The position numbers and the translations under genes are program-made. The notes beneath the pieces were generated by a model. It had not been told where the DNA came from. It worked only from the letters and a program-made list of their open reading frames with translations, and did no database searches. DNA of 64,000 nucleotides, from contig NC_133666.1 in the NCBI RefSeq assembly GCF_037893015.1, positions 654,214,957-654,278,956 of the forward strand, in the 5' to 3' direction. Source of the DNA: Macrotis lagotis (taxonomy: Eukaryota > Chordata > Mammalia > Peramelemorphia > Peramelidae). Positions 33,400 through 45,000 of this stretch are shown piece by piece (positions within the stretch are counted from its first letter, which is position 1; each line of letters starts with the position of its first letter).

Positions 33400-33730
33400 A
33401 TGCTTCTGTGTGAAGGCTGTAGCTTCTCACCCCCACCTCTACTTCTCTCTGGAAAAAACTGCAGTACCCCTGGTTACAGAGCTGCCCAGGACCTTAAGCT
33501 GGACCTTGGGGACTTGACTTTGCTGAATTCCGGTAGCATCAGCCTGTGGATGAGATGTAGGACAGCACCCTGGGGTTGGTTAGGCTGAGCTGGGCTGGGC
33601 TAGGGGAGGGGACTAGGTGGAGCAAGAGGTGGGGCCAGGGAGGGCTGAGAGCAGAGGGAGGTTGTAGTTCTTTTGTAGCCTAACCCTCCCTCTTCTCCAC
33701 CTCATTAAAGGAAGGATCTCCGGGGTGAGC
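33400..33730 (+). other. GC-richer unique stretch, possible alternative 5' exon
   Basis: Repeat-free, GC-richer DNA 2 kb before the first coding exon, ending in a donor-like GGGGTGAGC at about 33724/33725. An alternative CERS4 leader exon is possible, but nothing else supports it. Confidence 0.15.
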
Positions 33731-33934
33731 CTAGCTGACCTAGTCTCTCAGAATGGTGAGGGCTCCTACTCCATCTGATGACAGCTCAACTGGAACCAGG
33801 TGATGCTTCCATTCCAATCTCTTAGGCACACTTATGGCACTACCAGGTATGAGGAAGGACATTAGCTTTCCCACTACTCTTTTATTAAGGGAATTAGAGA
33901 GAAGATGAGGAAAGTCTCTGTGGCCCAGGAGAAT

Positions 33935-34350
33935 TAAGGAAGACTTCCTAGAAGAGGTAGCACCTGAACTGAGCCTTGATGGGAAGGTATGGAGCAATTT
34001 AGGAGGAAGATGTTCTAGGAAGTTCAGTGTGAGCAACCTCTAAAGTAGGAAAACCTGGTTTGGCTTAGGCATGGGTATCATGAGGAAGGAGCAAAGAGCA
34101 TTCAAGCTGGGCAAATAAGTTAGGGCCAGTAGAAGCTCTTGAATACCAAACTTAGAAAATTGGACTTCTCCTTAAGGATCCAGGAGAGCCATGCAGAGCG
34201 ATTTTGTCTGAGCTGGACTCTACTAAAATGACCGATAGCTTGTGTAAGAAGAATTGAAAGCAGAGAGGTATTAAGCTGTATTAAGAGATTAGGTTGAGGG
34301 GGGGTCTAGATTGGATAGGAAATACAACAGACAGGATTTAGTTTCTGACT
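33935..34350 (-). mobile_element. L2 LINE, diverged
   Basis: 'GGAAGACTTCCTAGAAGAGG', 'CTGAACTGAGCCTTGATGGG', 'GAATACCAAACTTAGAAAAT' in reverse L2 order. Confidence 0.5.
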
Positions 34351-34399
34351 CAGTGTGGGAAGAAGGGAGGCTGAGGACAGAACTCTGGACTGGGCTCTG

Positions 34400-34590
34400 T
34401 TTATTTAGAAATAGGATCAGAAATTTAGAGGTAGAAAGGTCATCTAGTCCAATTTGTTCATCTTAAAGATGAGGAAACAGACAGAGAGAAATTAAATGAT
34501 TTGTCCAAAGTCACACAGGTAATAAGAGATGGGATTCAAGTCCAGGTCCTCGAATTCCAAAGTTTAGGCCCAACTCCTTAATGTCTAGCA
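34400..34590 (+). mobile_element. MIR-type SINE
   Basis: 'TCATCTAGTCCAATTTGTTC', 'AAAGTCACACAGGTAATAAG', 'TTCAAGTCCAGGTCCTCGAA'. Confidence 0.65.
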
Positions 34591-34599
34591 AACTGGAAG

Positions 34600-35220
34600 G
34601 TCCAGTGTGAGTAGGTCAAGGAAGGCTCTATGAACTATACAGATGAGAAGACTCCAGGTAGTGAAGGCCAAGGGGAAGCTGGGTTGTGGGCAGACTTCAC
34701 ATTGTATTCTTCATTTCCATCTCTGGTTGATTTTTTTTTCAACAACCCCAGCCACTTTCTCTGGCTCCCCTCCAGGGAAGGTTAGGAAGCTGGCAGAGCC
34801 TGGGATATCTAAGGCTATTGCTCCTCTCTTCCCACCAACCATCCCAGCATCTTTTCCCTTCTCCCATCTGGGGGAACCTTTGCTCACACTTGCCTGGGCT
34901 GGGGAACATCACTCAAGTCCTAAGCCCCTTCTTCTAGACAGCTGAGCTAATTTTAGCCTCTAGGCCACCAAGAGGATTATCTCCCATCTGGAAAGCTTGA
35001 AGGGAAAGCTGTGGAGGGATCAGCCTAGCCTGAGACCCAACTTTTGTCTTTTCAAAGGGTTCTTTGCCTAGCAGAAATCCTATTCCAGTGTGTAAGGGAG
35101 GAAGACCAGTAGTGGCACTGCCCCTGGATCTGCCAAACCCCTGGAGTCAACCTGGAGCTATGGCTCTTAAATTAATATAATTGTACTCTGCCACCAGTGA
35201 TCTTGAGCACCCTCAGGCTA
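34600..35220. other. No recognised element
   Basis: Intron 1 DNA near the first coding exon. No repeat or exon that I can support. Confidence 0.35.
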
Positions 35221-35224
35221 ATGT

Positions 35225-35365
35225 CTTAGCTATCTTCTAAATTCCTTCTGATATTTTAAGTTGTAATATTCTGATATTCTTGGTTATAAAGTCTCTTCTC
35301 AAGTCTGATATGCTGTTTTCTAAGGGCTCTTCTATATCTACTGTTCTAGAATTTCTTTCCCTTTC
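35225..35365 (+). repeat. Degenerate ~33-bp tandem repeat
   Basis: Units such as AAGTCTGATATGCTGTTTTC followed by TAAGGGCTCTTCT match the array at 24290-24430. Confidence 0.55.
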
Positions 35366-35851
35366 AGAGAGCCATCTTCCCCACCCCCCCATGAGCTCCC
35401 CAGTCAGTGTTCGAATTACAGCTGGGCTGAGCTAGGGTTGATAGGTGCTGGACAAAGTCTGGGACACCTGGGTCTCTTGTGCCAAAGAAGATTAGGCATC
35501 TGCCAGTGTTTTAGATGAGGCCTACTCACACAGTGCCTTTCTAGTGGCCTTGAGGTGGTAAGTGACCCCCTGACAAGGAGTCAGATTTGGGTACCAGACT
35601 CATTAGTGACTGTGAACAAGTTCCTTCCTCTCCTGGGGCCTCAGTTTTGCCATTTGTTAAATGTGGGAGGTTGGATTTCCCTCAAGGTGCCTGGCATTCA
35701 TGACATTCTCTATTTACAAAATCAATGATCCATATCCACTGACTCTCAGTTAACCAGAGTTTTTGATAAACCAGCACATGCTCTCCCTTGCCAATACTAT
35801 GTCCCCTCCCTCTAGATATTTCCAGTAAAATTCTTGACCTTTTGCCTTCAG

Positions 35852-36025
35852 GATGCTGACCAGTCTGTATGAGTGGTTTTGGAAGGATGAGTACTGGTTC
35901 CCTCCTGGGTACTCATGGGCAGACACTGAAGATTCAGATGGGGTCACCTACCCTCACCCCAGGGACCTGCTGACATCTATTCCCCTAGCATTGGTCTTAA
36001 TGGTCATCAGATTTGGCTTTGAGAG
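35852..36025 (+). CDS. CERS4: CERS4 coding exon 1 (gene exon 2)
   Basis: Acceptor TTTGCCTTCAG ends at 35851. The ATG is at 35853, one base into the exon. Encodes residues 1-57 plus two bases of R58 ([20 protein letters not shown] at the start). Ends GAGAG|GTAAGT, phase 2. It holds the lumenal N-terminus and the first membrane segment, [17 protein letters not shown]. Confidence 0.95.
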
Positions 36026-39000
36026 GTAAGTCAACTGTGGGCTTCCTTCCCTATTGGTCCTGGGATGTGGGCTCCTATGGGGGAGGGGACTGATCATGTC
36101 TGCCAATAATCATGACATGACAACCCATTCATAAATCATGTTCCTTCTTGGGTTCATCACTTAGCTCTGGAGGTTTAGTTCATCATCTGCCAAATGGCAA
36201 TATTCTTACATGTTCTGCTGACTTTATTGGACTATTAAAGAAAAAGCAGGCCTGAAGTCAGGCTTGTCATCCTTTTAATCCTGATGGTTCCTATCCTCAT
36301 CACAACCTCTGACTGGACCAAAAGAGGTTGGTTTTGTTTTTTGTTTTTTTTAGTTTTTGCAAGGCAATGGGGTTAAGTGGCTTGCCCAAGGCCACACAGC
36401 TAGGTAATTATTAAGTGTCTGAGGCTGGATTTGAACTCAGGTACTCCTGACTCCAAGGCCAGTGTTCTATCTACTTTGCCACCTAGCCACCCCCTAGAGG
36501 TTGTTTTTAACAGAAGCAAAATAATCATTTTTAAGCCTCCAAAAGAAGCAATTTGTCAGTTTTCCAGGCTCAATAAACCCCTTACCTGAACTAACAGTTC
36601 CTCCCCCTCTCCAGAACAGCCAGTCAGCCAGCCTGGTATAGCCATGACACCCATAGTAAAGAAATCAATGCATTCCAGGATAGAGATTGCAAAGAAAACT
36701 TTCATAAAACAGATCCTTTTTTTCCCCATTGACTTCCATTAGAAAAATGAAGAAGGGCTTACCACATAAACAAAGAAGCTCTTGAATTTACAACTGATAT
36801 AAGGAATGAATGCTTTCCAAGAAAATGTTAATAATTGCCCACAAGAGTTGTATGATGTATGTTGTGTTCAGGTCCTTCTCTAGTGATTCATTGTAGCTTA
36901 GTAGTGGCCCTTTTTAATAGGCTGCACCAGGATAGGGCAAGCTCTGACTGACCCTCGGAGCTAGAAAGGCCTTTGGGCACAGTCTGAGATACTGTCCAAA
37001 GACTAGGCCATGAGAAGACCAGAGAAGATTCATCACCAAAGAGTTGGCACTCAGGGGATGGGTTCATTTTTCCAGTTCTTGACATGATTCTTACACAAGC
37101 CCCTGCTGCGAATCAATCACTGAGATACAACTTCCTTGATCCAGTCAAACATTTATTGAGTCTAATTATTACAGAAAACTAAGTCATAGAGGAATTCGGA
37201 AGGAATCATTTGGGCAATTCTTGGGTGTCTGACTGGATAGGGCAGGACTTGGAATCTGGAAGATTCAATTTACTCTCAAATAATTACCAGCTGAGTGACT
37301 CTGTTAAACTCTGTGCCTCAGTAAGCCCATATATAAAATAGGGGTGATAATTACTGTTACAAGTTGATTGTGAAAGTCCATATTAAGTAAATTAACATGG
37401 AAATAACATTGTAAACTTTAAAGCCTTATATAAATGCTAGCTATAATTATTATTGTTATTATTATTGTGTTATTATTGTCTTTATTTGAGAGGATAAAAT
37501 ATACTGACTTCTAAGATCTTTTCCATCATAGAAGAATTCAACAGTACTTATACTGAAACAATCACAGATTGAAACTCATTATGTTAATTATCCTATATTT
37601 CTATGACTGTGGCTCATTGAGTTAGACCTGAGAGGGTGGCACAGTGGATAGATCACTGGCCCTGATGTCCGGAGTACCTGAGTTCAAATCCATTCTCAGA
37701 CACTTAATAAAAAGAATTAGACCTGAGAGGAACCTTAAAAGCCATTTGGCCCAGCCTCCTCATTTTAAATAGGAAAAATAGGAAATATCTTTAAAGCTGG
37801 TAGAAACTTCAGATACTACCTAGTTCATCTCTCCTTCCCCCCTAATTTGGAGATGGAGAAAATGAGGTACAATAGATGAAAAGACATGCCTGAGGTAGCA
37901 AGAAGCTGGATGGAATTTGACTCTTGGGTTTCTGACACCAAGCTCAACACTCTTTCCCACTGGACTTGAAGTTCTTAACCTTTCATGACACCCATTGGCA
38001 GTCTAGGGAAGCCTGACTCCCTTCTCAGAAGAATCTTTTTAAATGCATAAAATGATCAGATTGCAAAAATTGATTGAAGTTTTTTTTAGGCAATCAAGGT
38101 TAAGTGCCCAGGGTCACACAGCTAGTAAGTATCTGAGGTTGGATTTGAACTTGGATTCCCTTGACTCCAGAGCCAGTGCTCAAAAATCAGTTGCATTGAA
38201 ATAAAGATATACTTCTTTGTCATCTAAGTTCTCAGACTAAAATCCATCCAGGGTCTCCTTTAGGGTCTGTGGACCCCAGATTAAGGACCCTTGAACTAGA
38301 CCATGCACGTCCAACCTCAATCATTTTACAGATAAAAAAACTAAGACCTAAAGATAAGTGACTTTCCCCAAAGTCACACAGTAAATAGCCAAACTGAGAT
38401 TCAAATCTAGTCCCATCTGGTTTCCAATTCAAAACTCCTTCCTATATACCATGTTGTTTGGAGAAAGGGTTCATAAAATTTTTTTCTCCTAGTAATTCCT
38501 TAAGATGGCAGTATATGAATATAATTGGGCCATAAAAACAAGTGGGGAGGGTCTTACTGTCTTACCCTACTATGCACATGAAGTACCAGTTAAGGATAAC
38601 ACCTTCATCCACTCCCATTTTCACCCACAGCTTTATTCTTGGAATATCTTCTCTTTTTAATTGCCTGTTTAATTCATCTCCAACTCTTCCAGACCAATTC
38701 TTTTTTTTTTTTTTTTTTTTTTTTTTAGGTTTTTGCAAGGCAAATGGGGTTAAGTGGCTTGCCCAAGGTCACACAGCTAGGTAATTATTAAGTGTCTGAG
38801 ACCTGATTTGAACCCAGGTACTCTGGACTCCAGGGCCAGTGCTTTAACCACTGCGCCACCTAGCTGCCCCCCAGACCAATTCTAATGCTGCCTCCTCCAG
38901 GAACTCTTCCCCCCAACTCAACCCCTATTGTTGATAATGATTTTCCCTTTTGGAAGGTTCCCTTTTCACTGTTTTGATACCTTTACATGTGAAATTGCAT

Positions 39001-42000
39001 ATTCTATGTAGCTATGTTGGTATCTTATCCTGCTACTAGACTAGACTTCAGTAAGTATCTCTATCCCACCCCACCCCAGCACTGAAGCTTAGGCCTTATA
39101 CACAATAAGTATTTTTTTTTTAGGTTTTTGCAAGGCAAATGGGGTTAAGTGGCTTGCCCAAGGCCACACAGCTAGGTAATTATTAAGTGTCTGAGACCAG
39201 ACTTGAACCCAGGTACTCCTGACTCCAAGGGCCGGTACTTTATCCACTGCGCCACCTAGCCGCCCCCAATGAGTATTTTTTTTTAAGAAAGATTTTATTT
39301 ATTTTGAATTTTACGGTTCCCCCCCATTCTTGCTTCCCTCACTCCACCTCCCACAGAAAGCATTCTGTTAGTCTTTACATTGGTTCCATGTTATACATTG
39401 ATCTCAATTAAATGTGATGACAGAGAAATCAAATCCTTAAGAAAAGTAAAGTATGAGATAGTAAAATTACATAATAATATAATGGGGGGGGTTTCCCTAA
39501 TTTGACAGCAATAGTCTTTGGTCTTTGTTCAAAGTCCATACTTATTTCTCTGGAAAGATGGTATTCTCCATTGCAGATAGCCCAAAATTGTCTCTGAGTG
39601 TTGCACTGATGGAATGAGCAAGTCCATTAAGGTTGATCATCACCCCCATGTTGCTGTTAGGGTGTACAGTGTTTTTCTGGTTCTGTTCATCTCGCTCAGC
39701 ATCAGTTCATGCAGATCTTCCAGGCTTCCCTGAATTCCCATCCCTCCCAGTTTCTAATAGAATAATAGTGTTCCATGACATACATATACCACCATTTAAA
39801 CAATAAGTATTTAATAAATACTTGCTGAAATTGAAAGAGAAGAATGTTTCCTCTTTAGCTGTGACCTAGCATCTCAGGGGCTCTTCTGATCAGGAAGCCA
39901 TTTGAAGGGATGTTCCTTTCCCTTCCCAATATCCCAAACTTCTGCTCATATATTTCACCTTGTCGAGAATTCCCTTCTCCTTCCTATCCACTGTATGAGT
40001 TGACCGGGGTAGGCCAGTTGGTGGGTAGGATTTGGGGAAAAACTCCCAGAGATGGGAGAGAGGGGTTCTTGGGTGCTCACATCCTACTGTCTCTTCTCTT
40101 AGGGTCATCGCAATGCCCCTGAGCAGGGCTTTGGGTGTGCGTGATCGACTCAGGGTCAAGGCTGCCCCCAATCCCATCCTGGAGAACTTTTTCCAGACCC
40201 ATGATAAGAATCCAAAAGAGGTGAGCAGGTCCCAGAATAGGATGCTGTTAAAGAATCCTGGGAACTTAAACTCTTTCAATCCCTTCAGGAATTGATGTTG
40301 CCCTGTGAGAAATCCCTGCTGTTCACTGGTTCATTAGAGGGCTAAGTGCCCAGTATGGACCCAGCCTCAGGTTGTTCTAAGAACCAAGATCCACCAGTCT
40401 CCAACAGGACTAGGAGTCCAGGAGACTTGAGTTCTAATCCCAGTCTTCCACTGATTGTCTAGATAACTTTGGACAAGTCTATTCAACTCTCTGGACCTGT
40501 TTTCTCAATTGTAAAATTAGGGGATGAAAAGGGGTAGACTTGGACATACCTGAGCATCCTCCCAGCTCTGGAAGTCTCAGTTCTAAAGTTCTTCTCAAGA
40601 AGATTCCTTTCAGGGAGATTTTTCCAGATTATGTCCCTATCCCAATCTCTTTTCTGAGTATGACTTGGGTAATGCTTTCTTGGAGGACTTGTCCTCTCGG
40701 GGTTGGGGTGGGGGGAGAGCTTCATTAATACTGATCCCAAAGACCAGCACCCCTGCCCCTCAAGACCTCTAGTGTAGTCCTTATCAGGATCTATGAGGTT
40801 CCAGGTTCCTGGGGGGGGGGGCAGTGGCAACTTGATGAGAAGTAACTTGAATGAGCTTGAGGGAGGGGGACATCTTTCCCACTATCACTGGATGCTTAGG
40901 TCTTCCATTTTCTCCCCCATTCCCGTTCCTGGTTCTTCCATCCCCAGGCTCAGTTGAATCAATTGGCCAGTCAGAGTGGCCTCTCTGTGAGGCAGGCCCA
41001 GCGCTGGTTTCGGCGTCGGAGAAACCAAGATCGACCATTACTGAGCAAGAAATTCTGTGAAGCCTGGTGAGCTCAGGAGGGTACTCCCTAGTGGTTTGTT
41101 ACCAATAAAAGGAAGTCAGGCCAATGTCTGGGGTGGAAAACATGCCTAATTGGGAAATCAGGAATCTTACTTTTTTAGTTTATCCTCCTGGCAATAGCTC
41201 TTCCTACCCATCCCCTCCTTCATCTTTCCTACCCCTAGACTGGGGCTCCCCAAACTTAGTCCATATTCTATTCTGTATTTTCAGTTGGAGATTTTTATTT
41301 TACTTCTCTTCTTCTTTTGGAGGCTTCCTCGTGCTCTACAATGTGAGTATATCCTTTCCCATCCTCACAACTGATTCCTCTGTCCTCCTCTTTCGTTTAT
41401 CCCTCTCCCTCATCCTATTCTTATAATCTCTTCCATCCCTTTCCCTTTGACTTGTCATTTTTTCCAACCATCTCTTGCTTCTCTGTTCCCTCCTGTTTCC
41501 ATATTCTTCATTCCTCTCCTTTCTAGCCATCCCTACTCTTTCTGTTCCACTAATCTCTCCATCCGCATATTCATTTCCCTTTATTTTTCTTTCCATTGCC
41601 TTTTTCTCTCATTCCCAAAGTCCCATCCTGTCTCTTCTCAACCTATCACCCCCTTTTCTCCTCTTGTATTTTCTTTTTATCTCAATCTCCTTCCTTCTCC
41701 GTGTTGTTACATTCTATCTCCCTCTGTCCCCGTCACTTCAATCATGTTCTCTTCCCTTGTTGGCCATTACATTGCTGCCCTTTCCCCTCTCATTGCTCAC
41801 CTTTTTGTCCCATACTTTTCCTCCAAGTCAGGGGGGTGCCAGCCTGTCCGCAGGCTCTCTAGGGGCCCTATAGCTTAACTGGCCAGTATGATCAAAAGGG
41901 ATTAGAAACTCCAACATCAGATACGGACCCATACACTAGACTGGGCCAAGTATGATAGGGAATAAGGCCATACTGGGAATAGGAAGAGGTAGAGAGGCAG

Positions 42001-45000
42001 GGAGAATCATCAGGTGGTTAATTTATGCAGCAATCGCTGTTCTAAGAACTGGGCATTCAAATACAGATTATATTTTTGATCCTGGGGGGTAATAGGGAGC
42101 CATTGGAGTTTATTGAGTAGAACAAATGACATGATCAGTTCTTTACTTTAGGAGGGAGGGAAAAATAACAGAAGTCAGACAACAAACCTTTTCTCAGATC
42201 AGGTTTTGCCCAAAAGGATTATTAACTGCTCTTGCCACAGCCTGGGAGAAAGAAAAAGGAGGACACTAAGATAATGGCAGAACAAGCTATTAATTGAGGA
42301 TGAAGGGGTGGCTAGGTGGCGCAGTGGAAAGAGCACCAGCCCTGGAGTCAGGAGTCCCTGAGTTCAAATCCGACCTCAGACACTTAATAATTACCTAGCT
42401 GTGTGGTCTTGGGCAAGCCACTTAACCCAATTTGCCTTGCTAAAACCTAAAAAAAAAAAAATTGTAAAAAAAAAAAAAAGAATTGGAAGTGAGGAAGTGA
42501 GGATGAGATCATTTCTGCTGACTGTGTGGAGTTTCCTGGGGCTGCCCCAAAGTTACAATTCAAAGCTATTACCTGTGAAGACAGTACCTTGAAATCTATC
42601 TCTTGTTTATCTTCCAGGAAACATGGTTGTGGGAACCCAAGACATGCTGGGACAAATATCCCTTCCAGGTGAGCAGACCAAGAACAAGAATGGTTGGCAG
42701 ATAGATGGCCAGTAAAACAGGCCTAGGAACTAAAGAAGATGCCTACACAGAATCTCAAAGGGATTTCAGAGGTTATTCAATCCAATTCACACCTGAACAA
42801 GAATTCTCTCTGTATAGGAGGAATCCATTACCTCCTGTGCCCTCCCATACTATTTGGGGAATCTCTGATTGTTAGAAAGTTTCTCTCAGTCTTAGCCAAA
42901 TCTGCCCTAAATCCTATAACTTTCAGTCATTGCTTTTTAGCTTTTTTTTTTTTTCTGGGAGCCAAAAGGACTAAGTCTAATGCCTTCTGCATATGAAAAT
43001 CCTTCAAAAACCTAACTATAGTTATCGTGTCCCCATAGACCCCTCTTCCCTTTCATCTCCTCTCCTCACTAAACATCTCCAGTCCCTTCAGCAGATCTAT
43101 GTATGAATGATTTCCTCCTGGACTCCTTTTAATTTATCAATTTCTTCTGAAAATATAGTACTCAACTGAACATGACTATTCTAAATGGGGCCAGGGCAGA
43201 GTAGAGTGATACTATCACCTCATAGTCCCAATAACTAATCCTTTATGCATACTAATATAACATCAGCTTTCTTAGCTTTTTTTTTTAGGGTGTTTTTTTT
43301 TTTGGCAAGGCAATGGGGTTAAGTGACTTGGCCCAAGGCCACACAACAACTAAGTAATTATTAAGTGTCTGAGGCAGGATTTGAACTCAGGTACTCCTGA
43401 CTCCAGGGCCAGTGCTCTATCCACTGTGCCACCTAGCTGCCCCAGTTTTCTTAGCTTTTAACTGATCTTGGGCTTCCAATCTAGTAAAGATCCTAGATCT
43501 TTCTTTTTTTTCCCTCTCTACATTTATTTTATTTTTAAATTTTTTATTATATCAATATTTTATTTATTTTCCAGTTTTATAAAATAGTAGTTTCTACCTA
43601 TCATTTTTTGTAAGGTTTTGAATTTTACAATTCTTTCCCCACCCTCCCCCCACAGAAGGCAATCTGATAATCTTTACATTATTTCCATGCTATGCATTGA
43701 TCAAAACTGAATGTGTCGAGAGAAAAAACATATCCTTGAGGAAGAAATAAAATATTAAAGATAGCAAAATTATGTAGTACATAGGACAACTTTCTTTAAA
43801 AATTGAGGTAATGATCTTTGGTCTTTGTGTAAACTCCACAATATTTTCTCTGGATACTCATGGTATTCTCTATCACAGATACCCTAAAATTGTCCCTGAT
43901 TATTACACTGATGGAATGAGCAAGTCCATTAAGGTTGATCATCAACCCCATGTTGCTGTTAGGGTGTAAAATGTTCTTCTGGCTTGCTCATCTCACTCAG
44001 CATCAATTCATGCAAATCTTTCCAGGCTTCTCTGAAATTCCATTTCTCCTGGTTTCTAATAGAATAATGTTCCATAACATACACATACCACAATTTGTTC
44101 ACTCATTCCCCAAATGATGGACATCCCTCCTATTTCCATTTCTTTGCTACCACAAACCAAGCTGCTATGAACATTTGTACAAGTGATGTTTTTACCCTTT
44201 TTCATAATCTCTTCAAGGTTAGACCCAGTAGTGGTATTTTTGTATCAAAGGGTAGGCACATTTTTATTGCACTTTGGGCATATTTCCAAATTGCTCTCCA
44301 GAAAGGTAGGATCAATTCACAATTCACAGCTCCACCAAGAATGCATTAGTATCCCAGATTTCCCTTCTAACATTGAACTAGATCTCTTTCCAGTAATTTG
44401 TTATTGAACCATCCTCCTGACCTTTGTGAAGCTGATTTTTTTAACTTGTGTAAGACTTAAATTATCTACATTAAATTTGTCAGAAACTTTTTGAATCCCA
44501 ATTGTCCTTCAGTGTGTTAGCTATCCTTCCCTTCTTTTTGCATCTGCACATTTATAAGCATTCAATCTATGGCTTTATCAAAATTTGTGGTTTTTTTTTA
44601 AACAAAGTTCCACTAAAAGAAGATCATTCTATAGAGACCTCTGGACAAGGTGATAATGAATTAGTAATGGTTTAGTCTTTGGACCGAACTATTCAATCAC
44701 TCATGAATCTTCCTTACTGAATTGTCAACTAGTCTTTTTCCACAGAAATTAAATGAGGAATTTATTAATAAATGCTTTCCTAGAATCTGGGTACACCTTA
44801 TCTGTGTCATTTCCCAATTTTCTTGTCTTATAACCCTTTCCTTAAAGGAAATGAGGTTAATGTGTCTGGTGTCCTCTGTTCTTCTTCATAGAAGATACAA
44901 GGTAGTATCCTTAGGTCATTGAAATAGTTTTGTTTTTTCTACATTATCTATTTTATATCCAGTACACACCAACTAACCACATGAATTCTTTGACCCTCAG

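Larger units (their letters stand above)
2859..35851 (+). other. CERS4: CERS4 intron 1 (about 33 kb)
   Basis: This spans from the CpG-island donor to the TTTGCCTTCAG acceptor before the start codon. It is packed with SINE and LINE remnants listed separately. No other coding gene was recognised in it on either strand. The longest minus-strand frame (16527-17192) lies over L2 and SINE sequence and is not a gene. Confidence 0.7.
38640..39840 (+). mobile_element. L2 LINE 3' end carrying three insertions
   Basis: The L2 host reads 'CTGCCTCCTCCAGGAACTCT', 'TATACACAATAAGT' and, after the inserts, 'ATTTAATAAATACTTGCTGA', the usual L2 terminus. It is split by SINEs at 38702 and 39121 and by an L1 at 39279. 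Confidence 0.65.
36026..40102 (+). other. CERS4: CERS4 intron 2
   Basis: A 4.1-kb intron with several young SINEs and an L1/L2/SINE stack near its 3' end. 36500-37130 holds nothing that I recognise. Confidence 0.85.
42745..44930 (-). mobile_element. CR1/L3 LINE with SINE and L1 inserts
   Basis: Reverse L3 from its 3' end ('AAGGGATTTCAGAGGTTATT', 'CTCACTAAACATCTCCAGTC', 'GGGCCAGGGCAGAGTAGAGT') past a SINE (43281) and an L1 (about 43500-44370). It resumes up to about 44930 with more internal, diverged sequence. Confidence 0.6.

Noticed and set aside
41447-41878. Overlapping 132- and 143-residue frames in intron 5
   Set aside because: They arise from a C/T-rich tract that reads as Ser/Leu/Phe/Pro in every frame.
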